From Irpex lacteus (lineage: Eukaryota; Basidiomycota; Agaricomycetes; Polyporales; Irpicaceae), in the NCBI GenBank assembly GCA_001986395.2, contig MQVO02000022.1:1-64000 (forward strand): a DNA stretch of 64,000 nucleotides, read 5' to 3'. Position 1 is the stretch's first letter, and the number at the start of each line of letters is the position of its first letter. The notes beneath the pieces were generated by a model. That model was not told where the DNA came from. It did not search any database and saw only the letters and a list, made by a program, of their open reading frames with translations. Positions 39,417-49,592 of this stretch are shown here, one piece after another. The position numbers and the translations under genes are program-made.

Positions 39417-40597
39417 ATGACTTATCGCATCTACGTCGGCTCCTACACCAAGGAACTGACTGTTCTTGAATTTGATCCAACATCCGCTTCGCTCGCCGTG
39501 CTTTCATCCGTCACCGTTGGACATCACCCGTCCTGGGTGACATCTCTTCCATCGGACCCTACTGTCATCTTCACCGGCCTTGAACAGAGCGATGGCAAGA
39601 TTGTTTCTGTCAAGTATGACGAGAAGGGTCAAGGAACAATTCTTGGTGCCGTTCCAAGTGGCGGCGCCGACCCCTGTAACTTTCTCGCAGAAGATGACCA
39701 GTTGCTGATTGGGAATGTGAGTGCCTGAGATTATATCTTGTGATCCTGAGTCTGACTCTTATATTCCTTTCAAGTATTCATCGGGGACTTTGCATGTGAT
39801 TCCTCTGTCCAAGGAGGAGCCTTATTTGCAACCATCAGGCAGCGCGTCCCTCGAGTTCACTGGTACTGGTCCTGATAAAGAAAGGCAGGAGGCGTCCCAC
39901 CCTCACCAAGTCATCCGTCATCCTGACCGCGCAGAGGTCCTTGTACCGGATCTCGGAGCAGATAAGGTCTGGAGGTTGACGAAGAACGAGAAAGGGATCT
40001 GGTCGAATGCTGGTTCCGTGAACATCAAGGCCGGAGGAGGCCCGCGACATGTCACCTTCTACAGTATGAACATCCCTATTCTAACGGTGAAGTTTTCGTA
40101 CTGATATGACATTGTTTGGAAAAGACGACGTTCTCTACACAATCTTAGAGCTGACCAGTGAAATCACCGCGCACCACTTTCCTCCTTTACCCGCCAGTCC
40201 AACGTTGATCACCACGGCTCCCACCATGTCCAAATTTCCCGGCAACATAGAAGAGCTGGGTATGCTGGCCGCGGAGATTATCCTCCCGAAACCCAATGCT
40301 TCATATCCATCGCCTTACCTTTACGCCTCGAACCGCAATGATCCCTCACCAGAAGGCGACGTCATTGCTATATTTTCCGTCGCAGATCCAGAGAAGCTTG
40401 AGCGTGTAGCTGAAGTACGCTCGGGTCTAAAACACCTGCGCGGAATGCAATTTGGCGGCCCGGACGATAAATACTTGATCGCGGGTGGTGCCCGCGGAGG
40501 CGGCGTGAAGGTATTTGAAAGAGTCGACGGTGGAAAGGGGTTGAAGGAGCTTGCATCTATTGCGTTGGAGGCGCCGACTAGTTTCTTGTGGGCGTGA
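39417..40597 (+). CDS. seven-bladed beta-propeller lactonase (6-phosphogluconolactonase/carboxymuconate cyclase type)
   Basis: The protein has about 350 residues and belongs to the bacterial Pgl/fungal carboxy-cis,cis-muconate cyclase-like lactonase family. It starts MTYRIYVGSYTKELTVLEFD, the usual blade-1 strand. Blade motifs that follow include VGHHPSWVTSL, GGADPCNFLAEDDQLLIGN, SHPHQVIRHPDRAEVLVPDLGADKVWRL, GPRHVTFY and YLYASNRND. The C-terminal HLRGMQFGGPDDKYLIAGG also fits. Two introns (about 39717-39775 and 40062-40124) are removed. The substrate is unknown: sugar lactones and muconolactones are both possible in this family. It lies upstream of a CoA-transferase on the same strand, so a role in breakdown of ring-derived acids is conceivable (inference). 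Probably cytosolic, since no signal peptide is present. Confidence 0.9.
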
Positions 40598-41055
40598 GAG
40601 CTTGCGAGTAGAGTTCACGGTTTCTTCATATGGTTGTATTATAGTTGAAGAATCACAGAACACCGGGATCAACCCAACCGGGTCGTGAGAATGCTCGAGT
40701 GTTGAAGAATCATGTCACGACATATTTACAGGGAACATGCTAAATAAAATTGGTATTTGACATATACTTTGAATTACTTTGTCGTATTTGCTGAAGCAAT
40801 CCTCTGACAGGCAGGTTTGAGGATGGCTGGCCACAAGGGGTGGTAGCGCCGGTAAATCCGAATGATGGAAGGCGTCTAAGCACATGTCTCGCCACTGGCG
40901 CTTAACATTCACCTGACCGAGACGACCAAAAGGCTGAGACTGATATCGACCGTAACGTTGGTACTAAAAGGTAGCTCATGGGACGGCAGAAACTCGCTTC
41001 GATGTTTTCTGCCAACAACCACTATCGAATACTTGTCCTATAGTTGTGGGATACC
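40598..41055. other. intergenic, lactonase 3' / CoA-transferase 5'
   Basis: This is a same-strand gap with no open frame of interest and no clear promoter element. Confidence 0.5.
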
Positions 41056-42793
41056 ATGAATGGTCCGTTTTTGATCTCTACCCGCAACACCCTTGGGAGG
41101 AACGCGACGCAGTTAACCAACACCAACTTGAATCATTGGCGGAGGTCAGTATTGTATCAGTATGAACAGTGATTTATATATCAATAACATTGATTCCTTT
41201 CCGCTGCAGGTATCTCTCGGGACATGCGGTTCCACCATCAATCTCCAGTGAGTTGCCTTTAGCCGGCATACGTGTGCTGGAACTCGGCCAAGTTATCGCT
41301 GGGCCATTCTGTGGTCAGCTTCTTGGGTGTGTTCAGTCAATTTCGGAGAAGAAGCTCTGAGGGTACTGACATGCTATTCTTAGACATTATGGAGCGGAAG
41401 TCATCAAGGTCGAACCACCAGGCACAGGTGACCCGCTCCGTGTATGGCGAGAACGGGACATAGACGGTGTTAGTCCGTGGTGGAGAAGCATCGGGCGGAA
41501 TAAGAAGAGTGTGACGATTGATATGCGTAAACAGGAAGGGCGGGAGTAAGCGTTCTTTAATTATATTTCAACGTGTCAAATTCTGAGCATACCAGTCTTG
41601 TCCGGAAATTAGCTCTACAAAGCGATGTGCTGTTGGAGAACTTCAAGCCCGGCAGTAAGTCTGGTTGCTGACTTCGACTCGATATGTGAGCACTCATGCT
41701 ATTGATCCCTGCTTTTAGCCTTGGAGAAGTGGGGACTTGGACCGAAGGACCTTCACCCTTCGAATCCCTCGCTCATCTTTACGGTATGGACAGACAGGAC
41801 CCTGGGCCTCGCGCGGAGGATATGCTTCAGTGTGCGAAGCAGAATCAGGCTTCCGCTATATTAATGGTCACCCTGATCCGGAGACAGGTGCTTTATCCGG
41901 TCCCCCGGTGAGACCGAATATCAGTCTGGGTGACTCGGTTGCAGGGCTGCATGCTGCGTTCGGAACAGTGAGTTGTAACTCTCTTGTCACTGGTTGGACC
42001 GACCCTAATAGTCTTGACTCTCCTCATAAGGTATTAGCCCTCCTCTCTCGCAAGGCTAAGCAGGCTAATGGCCACAGTGCTGGTGGCCAAACAGTCGATG
42101 TTAGTATTTATGAAAGCATGATTAACCTGATGGAAGGTATAATCCCCGAATATGATCGCAAGGGAAAGGTATGACTGTCTGTGTGATCATCTGCACCGGC
42201 ATTGCACTAAATTAATTCTGTGTTAGATTCGCGGACCATCGGGCTCCTCGGTAACCGGTATAGTCCCTACGAACGCGTACCCGTGTCTTCCTTCTCCCAG
42301 TGCACCAGACGCACCTGCGTACATTGTCATTGGGGCCAACGCGGACTCTATATATAACCGAATGATGAAGGCTATAGGGCGAGAAGACCTCATCGGACCT
42401 AACTTTGCGCACAATCACCATCGCGTTGACAGACAAGCAGAGATCGAAGAAGCCATAAGTGCTTGGACGAAGAGGCACACCCCGGAGCAAGTACAGGAGA
42501 TTCTCACGAAAGTTGGGGTGCCATGCGGAAGGGTGTTTAGTGTCAAAGAGGTCGTAGAGAACCCACATACTCAGGCAAGAGGACTGGTCGAAGACGTGTG
42601 GGTTGGGCCGAGGGAATCCGGTTGGAATGTCAAAATGTCTAAAGTCACACCGACGCTCGAAGGGTGTGATGCAAAGACAAGATGGGCCGGACCAGAGTTG
42701 GGACAACATAACTACGAGGTTCTGGTGCAGGAGTTGGGGTTAAGTGAGGATGCGCTTCATGATTTACAAAAGAAAGGAGTGGTAGGCAAGTGA
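41056..42793 (+). CDS. class III CoA-transferase (CaiB/BaiF family), probably mitochondrial
   Basis: Family III enzymes move CoA between carboxylic acids. Eukaryotic members include succinyl-CoA:glutarate CoA-transferase in mitochondria. The core begins [44 protein letters not shown], the classic N-terminal signature. Next come NKKSVTIDMRKQEGRELVRKL, DVLLENFKPGTLEKWGLG, and LIFTRVSGYGQTGPWASRGGYA, where the family's catalytic Asp position should be checked. Later blocks are VSIYESMINLMEG, VPTNAYPC and VPCGRVFSVKEVVENPHTQARG. The first exon (from 41056) encodes an Arg/Asn/Thr-rich leader (MNGPFLISTRNTLGRNATQL), which splices at 41145 to YLSGHAVPP. This looks like a mitochondrial presequence. 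About six introns are removed, giving about 450 residues. It ends 73 bases from the end of the convergent acyltransferase-like gene. Confidence 0.9.
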
Positions 42794-42866
42794 TTGTATA
42801 GCTCGTGATATCATGTACTGTGGGTAGCAGTTATGGTGTAGTGTGTACTGAATTAATATCGCAGTT

Positions 42867-44117
42867 TCACCAAGGCATTGTGTACACAGGAGATACAGAC
42901 GATGCTGGTTTGCCCCACTGAACCTCCGCGCGAGGAACTTGACCCTTCTCGAAGGTCATCACGATATTGAAGAGTGTCTCGACGCTCTCAGGACGGGAAG
43001 GATCCGGGACACAGCATATGGCCTGTGGAGAGTTGGAGGTATCCGCGAAGATAACTTGGCGCAAGACTTCTGGGCTTATCTTGGTCTGGAGCTCGTTGGT
43101 AGTGCTCTGTGCAATGAGTTGTTCGCTCAACGCGTACGCTCTCTCCAGCCGTATCGGTGAGCCACTAAGCCAAGCAGGCTCATCCACCAACTTATTCTCG
43201 AGGAAGTGGTTCGTATGGACGATGACACCGTGCTCGTTTTCTTGTAGATACACACCTCCCCGTGGGGAGAGCTCCAGGCCCATGCCTCCATCAGAATCAG
43301 CGATAAGGATATGCTGGCTTGACGATGCGCCTCCAAGCGCTTCGATCTTCGCAATAGCAGCGTGCGCGGACTCACTCTCCAGCGCAATGCGGAGCAGGAG
43401 ATGGATAGGGAGGAGATGTGTATCAATAGGCCTAGCACGGATGGCGTTCAGGCACACGCCGACGGAACAAGAATTGAAACCGATCTTCCCAACGATTCCT
43501 GGCTATATACGTGCTTCATTGTGCAGCATTGAACTTCTGGAGCTAAATTTAGACGTACCTCGATGACCATCCAGATAGTTGGTTTGCCCTGTTGGTGTAT
43601 CGCAGCAAGTGCTAGGTTCTTTCCCACACTCGTCCGCCAGTCCCAGTTCTGCGCCAGGATTTGCTTATTTTCGAGCTTCCAGGAGAGAGCAGTGCATCCG
43701 TCATCCCACTGGCCTAGAGCGATCTCGCTGCGTGCGTTCAAGGCGACGATATCTATGATATCGACCTCTGGAGTGCCTACACCGTCCGCGATCCCTCGTA
43801 TCTCTTCTAGGAGGTCTGGTGCGAGCCTTCCGATCGTCTCATGGTACTCGCTCGCGACTGAACGGACCTGTTGCCAATCGAACTTGCAATTGGTTTGGAA
43901 GATGTCTCGGTAAATTTCCAGCTGGCTGAGAATTTGGGTACGTAGGAATGACCCGTGAGCCCGACCTATCTGTGAGGTATGTCAGAATGTAAATCACATC
44001 AGTATCCCCCATGGGATTGTGAGTGGTAGAATCAAGACTTACGCTGTAAGGCGTGCCTCTGAGATCAACTTTTGGAAGGTGCTGTATGATGGTTCGTCGA
44101 TCGGCCATGGTTGGCAT
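42867..44117 (-). CDS. acyl-CoA:6-aminopenicillanate acyltransferase-like (peptidase C45) protein
   Basis: This belongs to the isopenicillin N acyltransferase (IAT) family of N-terminal-nucleophile hydrolases. These are made as proproteins and cut themselves before a cysteine. The expected cleavage site Gly-Cys is in LGQWDDGCTALSWKL, about a quarter to a third of the way along. Upstream are RGTPYSIGRAHGSFLRTQI and PDLLEEIRGIADG...VDIIDIVALNARSEI. Downstream are ILAQNWDWR, PGIVGKIGFNSCSVGVCLNAI and VHTNHFL. The C-terminus is VYTMPW with no peroxisomal ARL/SKL signal, unlike the penicillin enzyme of ascomycetes. The natural substrate is therefore open. Homologs without beta-lactam pathways are common in fungi. 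Length is about 380-390 residues. I start at 44117. An ATG three codons in (44108) is equally possible. It converges on the CoA-transferase. Confidence 0.9.
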
Positions 44118-44625
44118 CGATTGACGGAGATGCCTTGTCGGCCGTCGGGAAGATGGGTAAGGTGCTTGTGGTTGATAGAATGTAGAGGGGCGTGAGACTC
44201 ACCGAGATATGCAGCCGTGCGGCGTATGCCTATACTGATAAGTAATAGCGTGTATGCTAATGGCCGAAAGATTCCCATACGCCACTTACAAAGTATGTGC
44301 AGTAGTCTCATGATCTATTCGTCCTACAAATCCAAACCATAAAGCTTGCTAAAAGGCTTCAAGATATGCGAGGTTACAGTAGTCACTACTTAGTCCATTG
44401 GGTTTGGACGTGAAATCATAGCATGGATCAGGAGCATACATACTCTCTGCATCTAGAGGGGATTATGCTGAGTCTTGCATCACAGTTCCCAAGCTTCACA
44501 ACAGCTTTACAGTGCACAGTGTGACGATATTGTGAGATGCAAGTAGATAGATAAGATGTATGTACGCAACTCGCGACCCAGGCCCCTATACGTGCGCATT
44601 TGCTATTTCTCTGAGACGATTTGCT
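44118..44625. other. intergenic, acyltransferase-like gene promoter
   Basis: This lies upstream of the acyltransferase-like gene and downstream of the small minus-strand gene. A minus-strand frame continues to 44311 ahead of the proposed start but has no matching motif. No other feature was seen. Confidence 0.45.
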
Positions 44626-44960
44626 TTATACCACGCTATCCGACACGTCTTTCATTAAGTACAAGGTCGTTGCACCCTTAGCAGCCTTGTAATTGATGTG
44701 GATCCCATCCTTCCGGGTATTCGGAATGGAGATAAGCTTCGGTATATCAGCTGGCTTTTTGGTGGTGAATTCGCCCCTGAGGTCTGACGGCGTACGAGAA
44801 GCACAGGTGATCGCTCTACCAGTACTGGTCTCGTCGAGGGCAGCCTCACGGGACTCTAGGACGAGTAGGATTATCGGAAAATGTCAATTTCATACGAAGA
44901 CCTACCTTCTGCGTGGCAGTCCCTAACATCTTCCATGTTTTGAGTTCGCGTCAGAAACAT
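44626..44960 (-). CDS. small protein of unknown function, 94 residues
   Basis: Not a recognised family. Exon 1 (44960-44906) begins MFLTRTQNMEDVRDC. A 50-base intron (44905-44856, donor GTAGGT, acceptor TAG) separates it from exon 2 (44855-44626). The joined frame is exactly 285 bases, ending YLMKDVSDSVV. The C-terminal half reads as a compact folded domain (RGEFTTKKPADIPKLISIPN, then KDGIHINYKAAKGATTLYLM). No signal peptide or membrane helix is present. An inner ATG at 44936 is an alternative start. It lies between the acyltransferase-like gene (same strand, about 500 bases) and a possible small plus-strand gene. The clean splice and the protein-like composition support it. Confidence 0.55.
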
Positions 44961-45449
44961 CTTACTGAGGTAAATTGCGGCTTAAGTGCGATCAACAGGC
45001 ACTACCCATAGTACTGATACCGAGGTTAATTTAAACTGCAAGAACATCTGTTGCCCCTTGCACGGCGATAACATGACGAATGCTGAACAGATCTTGAATG
45101 CTTGTATTGAGAAATTTGCGACAATCGGATGTTGTTTCGGTGGTGTTAGGAAGAAAGGTCTGGCTTGTTGAGGTAGGTTGCTTGGCAGTCGTGATATGTG
45201 GCCGTGTCGATCAACGGTATCAGAGATGCAACGAGGAGCTATGGGTATTTTTCAGCCAAAAGGCCCCTTCAGCTGGCATAGAAATACAGCGTTTTGCCAG
45301 GGGTAGTCAGAGTAGGAAGCAGGGGCATCGGTGTTGCAAGCAAAGAACTTAGGAGGGAACGAGATGTTGTGGGCTTTTTGCAAAGATCCTTCAACTTACC
45401 ACGTGGTGGAGGCGACGTGATGTCCGGAAACGGAAATGCGGGGTAGTGA
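44961..45449. other. short divergent intergenic region
   Basis: This lies between the small minus-strand gene and a possible small plus-strand frame. No feature was recognised beyond presumed promoters. Confidence 0.4.
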
Positions 45450-45689
45450 ATGATGGCGTCCGCCGACAAGTTCCAAGTCTGGAAAGAGTCACTCTCCTCC
45501 CATCCTCCTAACCTTCGACCTCAACCATCGTCGTCGTTGAGAGCGACACCGACGCATCCTACGCCCCCCACTCTTCTAGACTCACGACATTCCTACGACC
45601 CAGTCTTCAGCGTCAAGGCAACCAGGGACACCGTAATCTTTACCAGGCCCCTCCAGTACATCTCCGCGGCAAGCACCGACAGCGAATAG
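45450..45689 (+). CDS. possible small Pro/Ser/Thr-rich protein, 79 residues
   Basis: This is an intronless frame beginning MMASADKFQVWKESL. It has a Pro/Thr/His-rich middle (THPTPPTLLDSRHSYDP) and ends YISAASTDSE. It starts with ATG-ATG, and its residue composition resembles coding sequence better than neighbouring frames. No family is recognised. It stops 160 bases before the start of the membrane protein gene, so it may instead be a leader frame of that transcript. Confidence 0.33.
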   Translation: MMASADKFQVWKESLSSHPPNLRPQPSSSLRATPTHPTPPTLLDSRHSYDPVFSVKATRDTVIFTRPLQYISAASTDSE

Positions 45690-45851
45690 GCTCTCTCACG
45701 AACTTGAACGACTTTTGCATGCAGAAAGGCGCAATTTGTGCTAGCACACACACTCGCTGGCGGACGAACTATTTTCTGGAGGCTTCTATTTTCTGTCTAC
45801 CCTCGGTTCATACAGGCGGCCAGTCTGAAGATAACGCTGTAACGCTGGTCC

Positions 45852-48505
45852 ATGAGTACCGCATCACCCACAGCCTACCTTCTGTGGGCCATCCTCTCTA
45901 TACTTGTGAGTTGTTGCTCTACATGTACAGCTCTGCTCCAGTGCTGGCACTTCCAGCTTCGTCCACTTCTGATTTACCCGTCAATCACCCTGATGTTTAT
46001 CCTGGTCGAACTAATATCCCGTTTCACATCAGTTTCTAAGCTTCTTGCTCTATCACATCTGGAGCTATGACAAGTTTCAATGCGTTCGCTGGTCTTCTGG
46101 CCGACAACCAGGAGCGTTCAAGCGCGTCATGACGGTACGCCTTCCTTGTGATATACCATCATAGAACCTATAATCTGAATTCGTATGATCAGTATTCATA
46201 TCTAGGCTCTGTACCATTATTCGTCATCTACAGTGTTGCCATAACTGCGATTAAGTTCAAAGAAGGTCTGTCGCAAGATCGTGTGCATCTTGGCTAATAT
46301 GCTGAAACCATATGTAGGCTACGCATTCACACCAGATCATTTCAGTGAGTCCCTACGTAATGGAAATTGAGGCCATCCCCTAACTACGAGTATACAGTAT
46401 TTCCTACACCACTTGACATGTATACTGCCGCAAACCGACGGTGGTTATTCCCTCTAAACTGTATCTTTAGTCTCGCTTGGGGTTTGGAGCTGTGAGTTCT
46501 GTAACTCCTGTATTGTGACCCCTCTTACTGACCAGAAACACAAGCATCACACATTTGGAAGGTAAGGCACAGTCATATTGTCTTCCCTGCATATCTGCAA
46601 GCACTTTATTGGCGATGAATAGAAGTCATGTCGCACCCGCATGGTGATCTGCACGAGCGACGTGCTTCTGATCGCCGATTAACTCGTCCGTCGGTGGCAT
46701 CTCGTGGTCGACGTCACTTCTCTTTCTAATCACTGCTTTCAATTACCAACATAATACATGCTGACTGCTACCCCTATGTTCTATGATTCTTGCAGAGCTC
46801 GCGTTCTGGTTATACCTTCTTCATCAAAATCCCGATAAGGATCCATGGTTCGAAAGCTGGGAGTATCGGCTATGGTTCATAGGTGAGTTCTGGTTTGAGG
46901 TTTCCAGCGAGCACTCGTTGCATGTGTTCTCTATCGTGGTGCTGATGCGGTACACAACGCAGGCAGTGTCGTTGCCGTGACTGGGATGCCCCTTACGGCT
47001 GTCGTCGCCCGACGAAACATCAATACGGTACGTCACACCGGCTATGACGATTATCTGTCTTCTTATATGTCATGGACATCTTCCTAGCTCGATGCGTGGA
47101 TATTTCTTGTTGGCTCATCGGGGTCTGGCGGCACGACCATCTGCTTCCTCTATGTGCTATGGAACTTCCCTCAGTTCATACGGAATGTCAAGTCTATGGG
47201 AGCAGACCCCAGTGTGGTGGTTCGCCTAGCGACCTTTTACCAGTTGAACGTAAGCCCTCCCAGTCTATACATGAATTATCTGGTCTAAACAAGTGTTATA
47301 CTTCACAGCTCGCTCGCGTGGTCTTCAGATTTCTGTTCACAATACCTCTCTTCATTCTGGCGTGCGATGGGATCCTGGGATCTCAGCACCGTATCAACCA
47401 TGACCCGTAAGCATCATATTATTCCATTCAGATGAATGAAAAGTCGCTCACACCATGAATAGGTTCTGGACAGGTGAAGCTCTTTGTAGATGATCAGGGC
47501 ACACCATGTACTTATGACATTATAGACATCCTGACAATGATAGCGGGGATCGGGTGTTTCGTCTCTACAACCATAACTCTCTTGGTACGTCTGCCCATTC
47601 CCATGATGATTTCGCTCATTCACATCCACACCCAGATCTTCTTCCCTCGGTCAATCATCAAGGAAATCGGGTACAACCCCAGACCACCAACGACAGTCAA
47701 CTCCCCCAAGAGCCCACCAATAACCCCTCCAATACTCATGTCCGGCCCCTTCGAGTCCTCCCAAGGGTTCAGCGGCGCTCCCTCCCGAGCAGACACCGAA
47801 GACTGGTACGACGACGAAGCGACGTCCGTCTACCACGCCGCGCCTCCCTACGCAGGCGAGGTCGTCGTCCACGCAGGCGTACAATACGGTCCGCACGGCG
47901 CACAACCGGTATACCAACGCCAGCCCTTCCCGCATTCGATATCCAGTCCCCAAATTCTCGCGCCGTCGTTCTCGCAGTCGATGGCTATGACGCCTGTGCC
48001 CGAGTCTCCTATACCGCAAGCTCGCATGGCGAAGCACTCACGGAGACGATCAACCATGGCTATGGCTGTTCCGGTGGAGCTGCGCAGAGAGGAGAGTCAG
48101 CGGAGTTCTAGTTCTCAGCAAGGACACGGATTGGGACTGGGTACGATCGAGAGTTCGACGAGTACGCTCGGGAAGAAGCCGATCGGAGAGCTTGAAGTGG
48201 AGATACCGACGGCGAGACATATGCGCGCGAGGAGTGTCGGGGGTATGGTTACTGTTGGTGCGTCGGGGAGGACGCCACAGCAACAACAACAGGCGGGCCA
48301 GGGGAATAGGCAGTCGTTGCCCAGTGGGAGGGTGGTGTCGGAGAGTTTGCATCCGTATTTGAGGACGTTTACGTCTCCTATTGGTGTGTTCCCTTCCCAT
48401 GGGTCTCCTCTGTTCTGAGAAAGCAGCTGATTCGACGACTCCCTTGCGGTAGATCTTGTGGACCTGCAGGCGGCTCCGACAGACTTGCCTACGCGGACAG
48501 TGTGA
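45852..48505 (+). CDS. multi-pass membrane protein of a second unnamed basidiomycete family
   Basis: Roughly seven helices are followed by a long disordered tail. The first exon (MSTASPTAYLLWAILSIL) splices from a GTGAGT donor to FLSFLLYHIWSYDKFQCVRW. Then come SGRQPGAFKRVMT, YSYLGSVPLFVIYSVAITAIK, RRWLFPLNCIFSLAWGLEL, and THLEELAFWLYLLHQNPDKD. VVAVTGMPLTAVVARRN, TICFLYVLWNFPQFIRNVK, VVRLATFYQLN, and RVVFRFLFTIPLFILACDGI follow. The last helix precedes LLIFFPRSIIKEIGY. I recall this as a conserved hypothetical family in mushroom-forming fungi. The tail is Ser/Pro/Gln-rich (about 47690-48380). The open frame alone would end at 48418. Splicing from 48383 to 48454 instead gives SPIDLVDLQAAPTDLPTRTV and a stop at 48503-48505, which I prefer because it restores a hydrophilic family-like ending. 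About nine introns. Function unknown; receptor-like topology is only a guess. Confidence 0.75.
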
Positions 48506-49592
48506 TCCCCCCCCCTCCTTCTCTGCGGTTCCTATTCTTCTATTCTTTTTCGACTGTATGGCATGGATCTTTACTTTTCGGTTGTACTTTTAGCGATACC
48601 TTCTCTGTTTGGTATACCCCCCTATAACTTCCCTTCAACTTTGGTATCTCGTATTTTTCTCTTTGGCCTTCGTTACCCCATGCGCCGCCATTCCACACTC
48701 CTACACCTACCGCCATCAACATCAAGATAACATCGCTACCCCCTCCGCCATTGGCACGGCCTGTCGACACTCCTCAAGGCCTCGAGGCGCGCGAGCAAGC
48801 ACCTGCGACCCGATGGAACTGGTCTACGGAGAGGAAGCGAGCTCCGCGCACATGGGAGAGCACACTCCGCTCGTACGTACCCTTACCTCCTCTCCTCAAA
48901 TGAGCCTCTCACTCACCCTCTTGCTTCGCTACAGTTCCCGATCCCCGTCCTACCTCACACCCTTATCCCTGTACTCAACTACTCAACAATCTACACCCTA
49001 TAACTACACCCTACACTACCTATGATCAAATCTCTATCCTACTCTCTCTTGGTACTCTGTCTCCTTTATTCTTGACTTGATATGTAAATTATATTCTTGG
49101 GATCTGTAACAGTTCTTGGGTTTTTTGGTGGTTGGTGGTAAACTCCATTGATCATTTCCGCGTACATATCTGCGTGGTTCGTGATTACACAAGAGGTGTC
49201 GAAGTGAGCGACCCCTCCGGCGACGCTCGATGTGTGCAGCCCTCGTCAACTGGCTAAAAGATAGGTGAATACATGGGATGGAGAGGGCTACAACGTTGTT
49301 CGTAAGCTTCGTGGATACATCTCCGTGTCAATTGGTTCAGCGACGTGCGTGAACGTGGTGGCGAGAATGTATGTTGTGCTACCATTATCGATCCATCTCA
49401 AACAGGTATACGTAGACTTCACACTTCACACTGAAGATCATGATATGTGTGATCACGACGAGTGACTTCTATATTGATACAATCATAATGACAATTTTAC
49501 TTTCGTTCCTCCCATGTCCGAGTCTATCCCAAACCCATCACATCACAACCTCGACTCCTCCCAGCACACTACAACCGCGACTCCGACGCAAT
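48506..49592. other. convergent intergenic region
   Basis: The gap between two converging genes is long (1.1 kb). A plus-strand frame at 48609-49025 has no ATG at its beginning and a biased Ser/Thr/Tyr composition. A second frame in the same stretch gives a short Pro/Arg-rich segment. Neither is accepted as a gene. The region presumably contains 3' UTRs. Confidence 0.45.

Noticed and set aside
39417..44117. A beta-lactam biosynthetic cluster suggested by the IAT-like gene.
   Set aside because: No ACV synthetase (NRPS) or isopenicillin N synthase is present in the window, and the IAT-like protein lacks the peroxisomal signal.
48609..49025. Plus-strand 138-codon frame after the second membrane protein.
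   Set aside because: It does not begin with ATG, it is dominated by Ser/Thr/Tyr low complexity, and the membrane protein has a satisfactory end at 48505.
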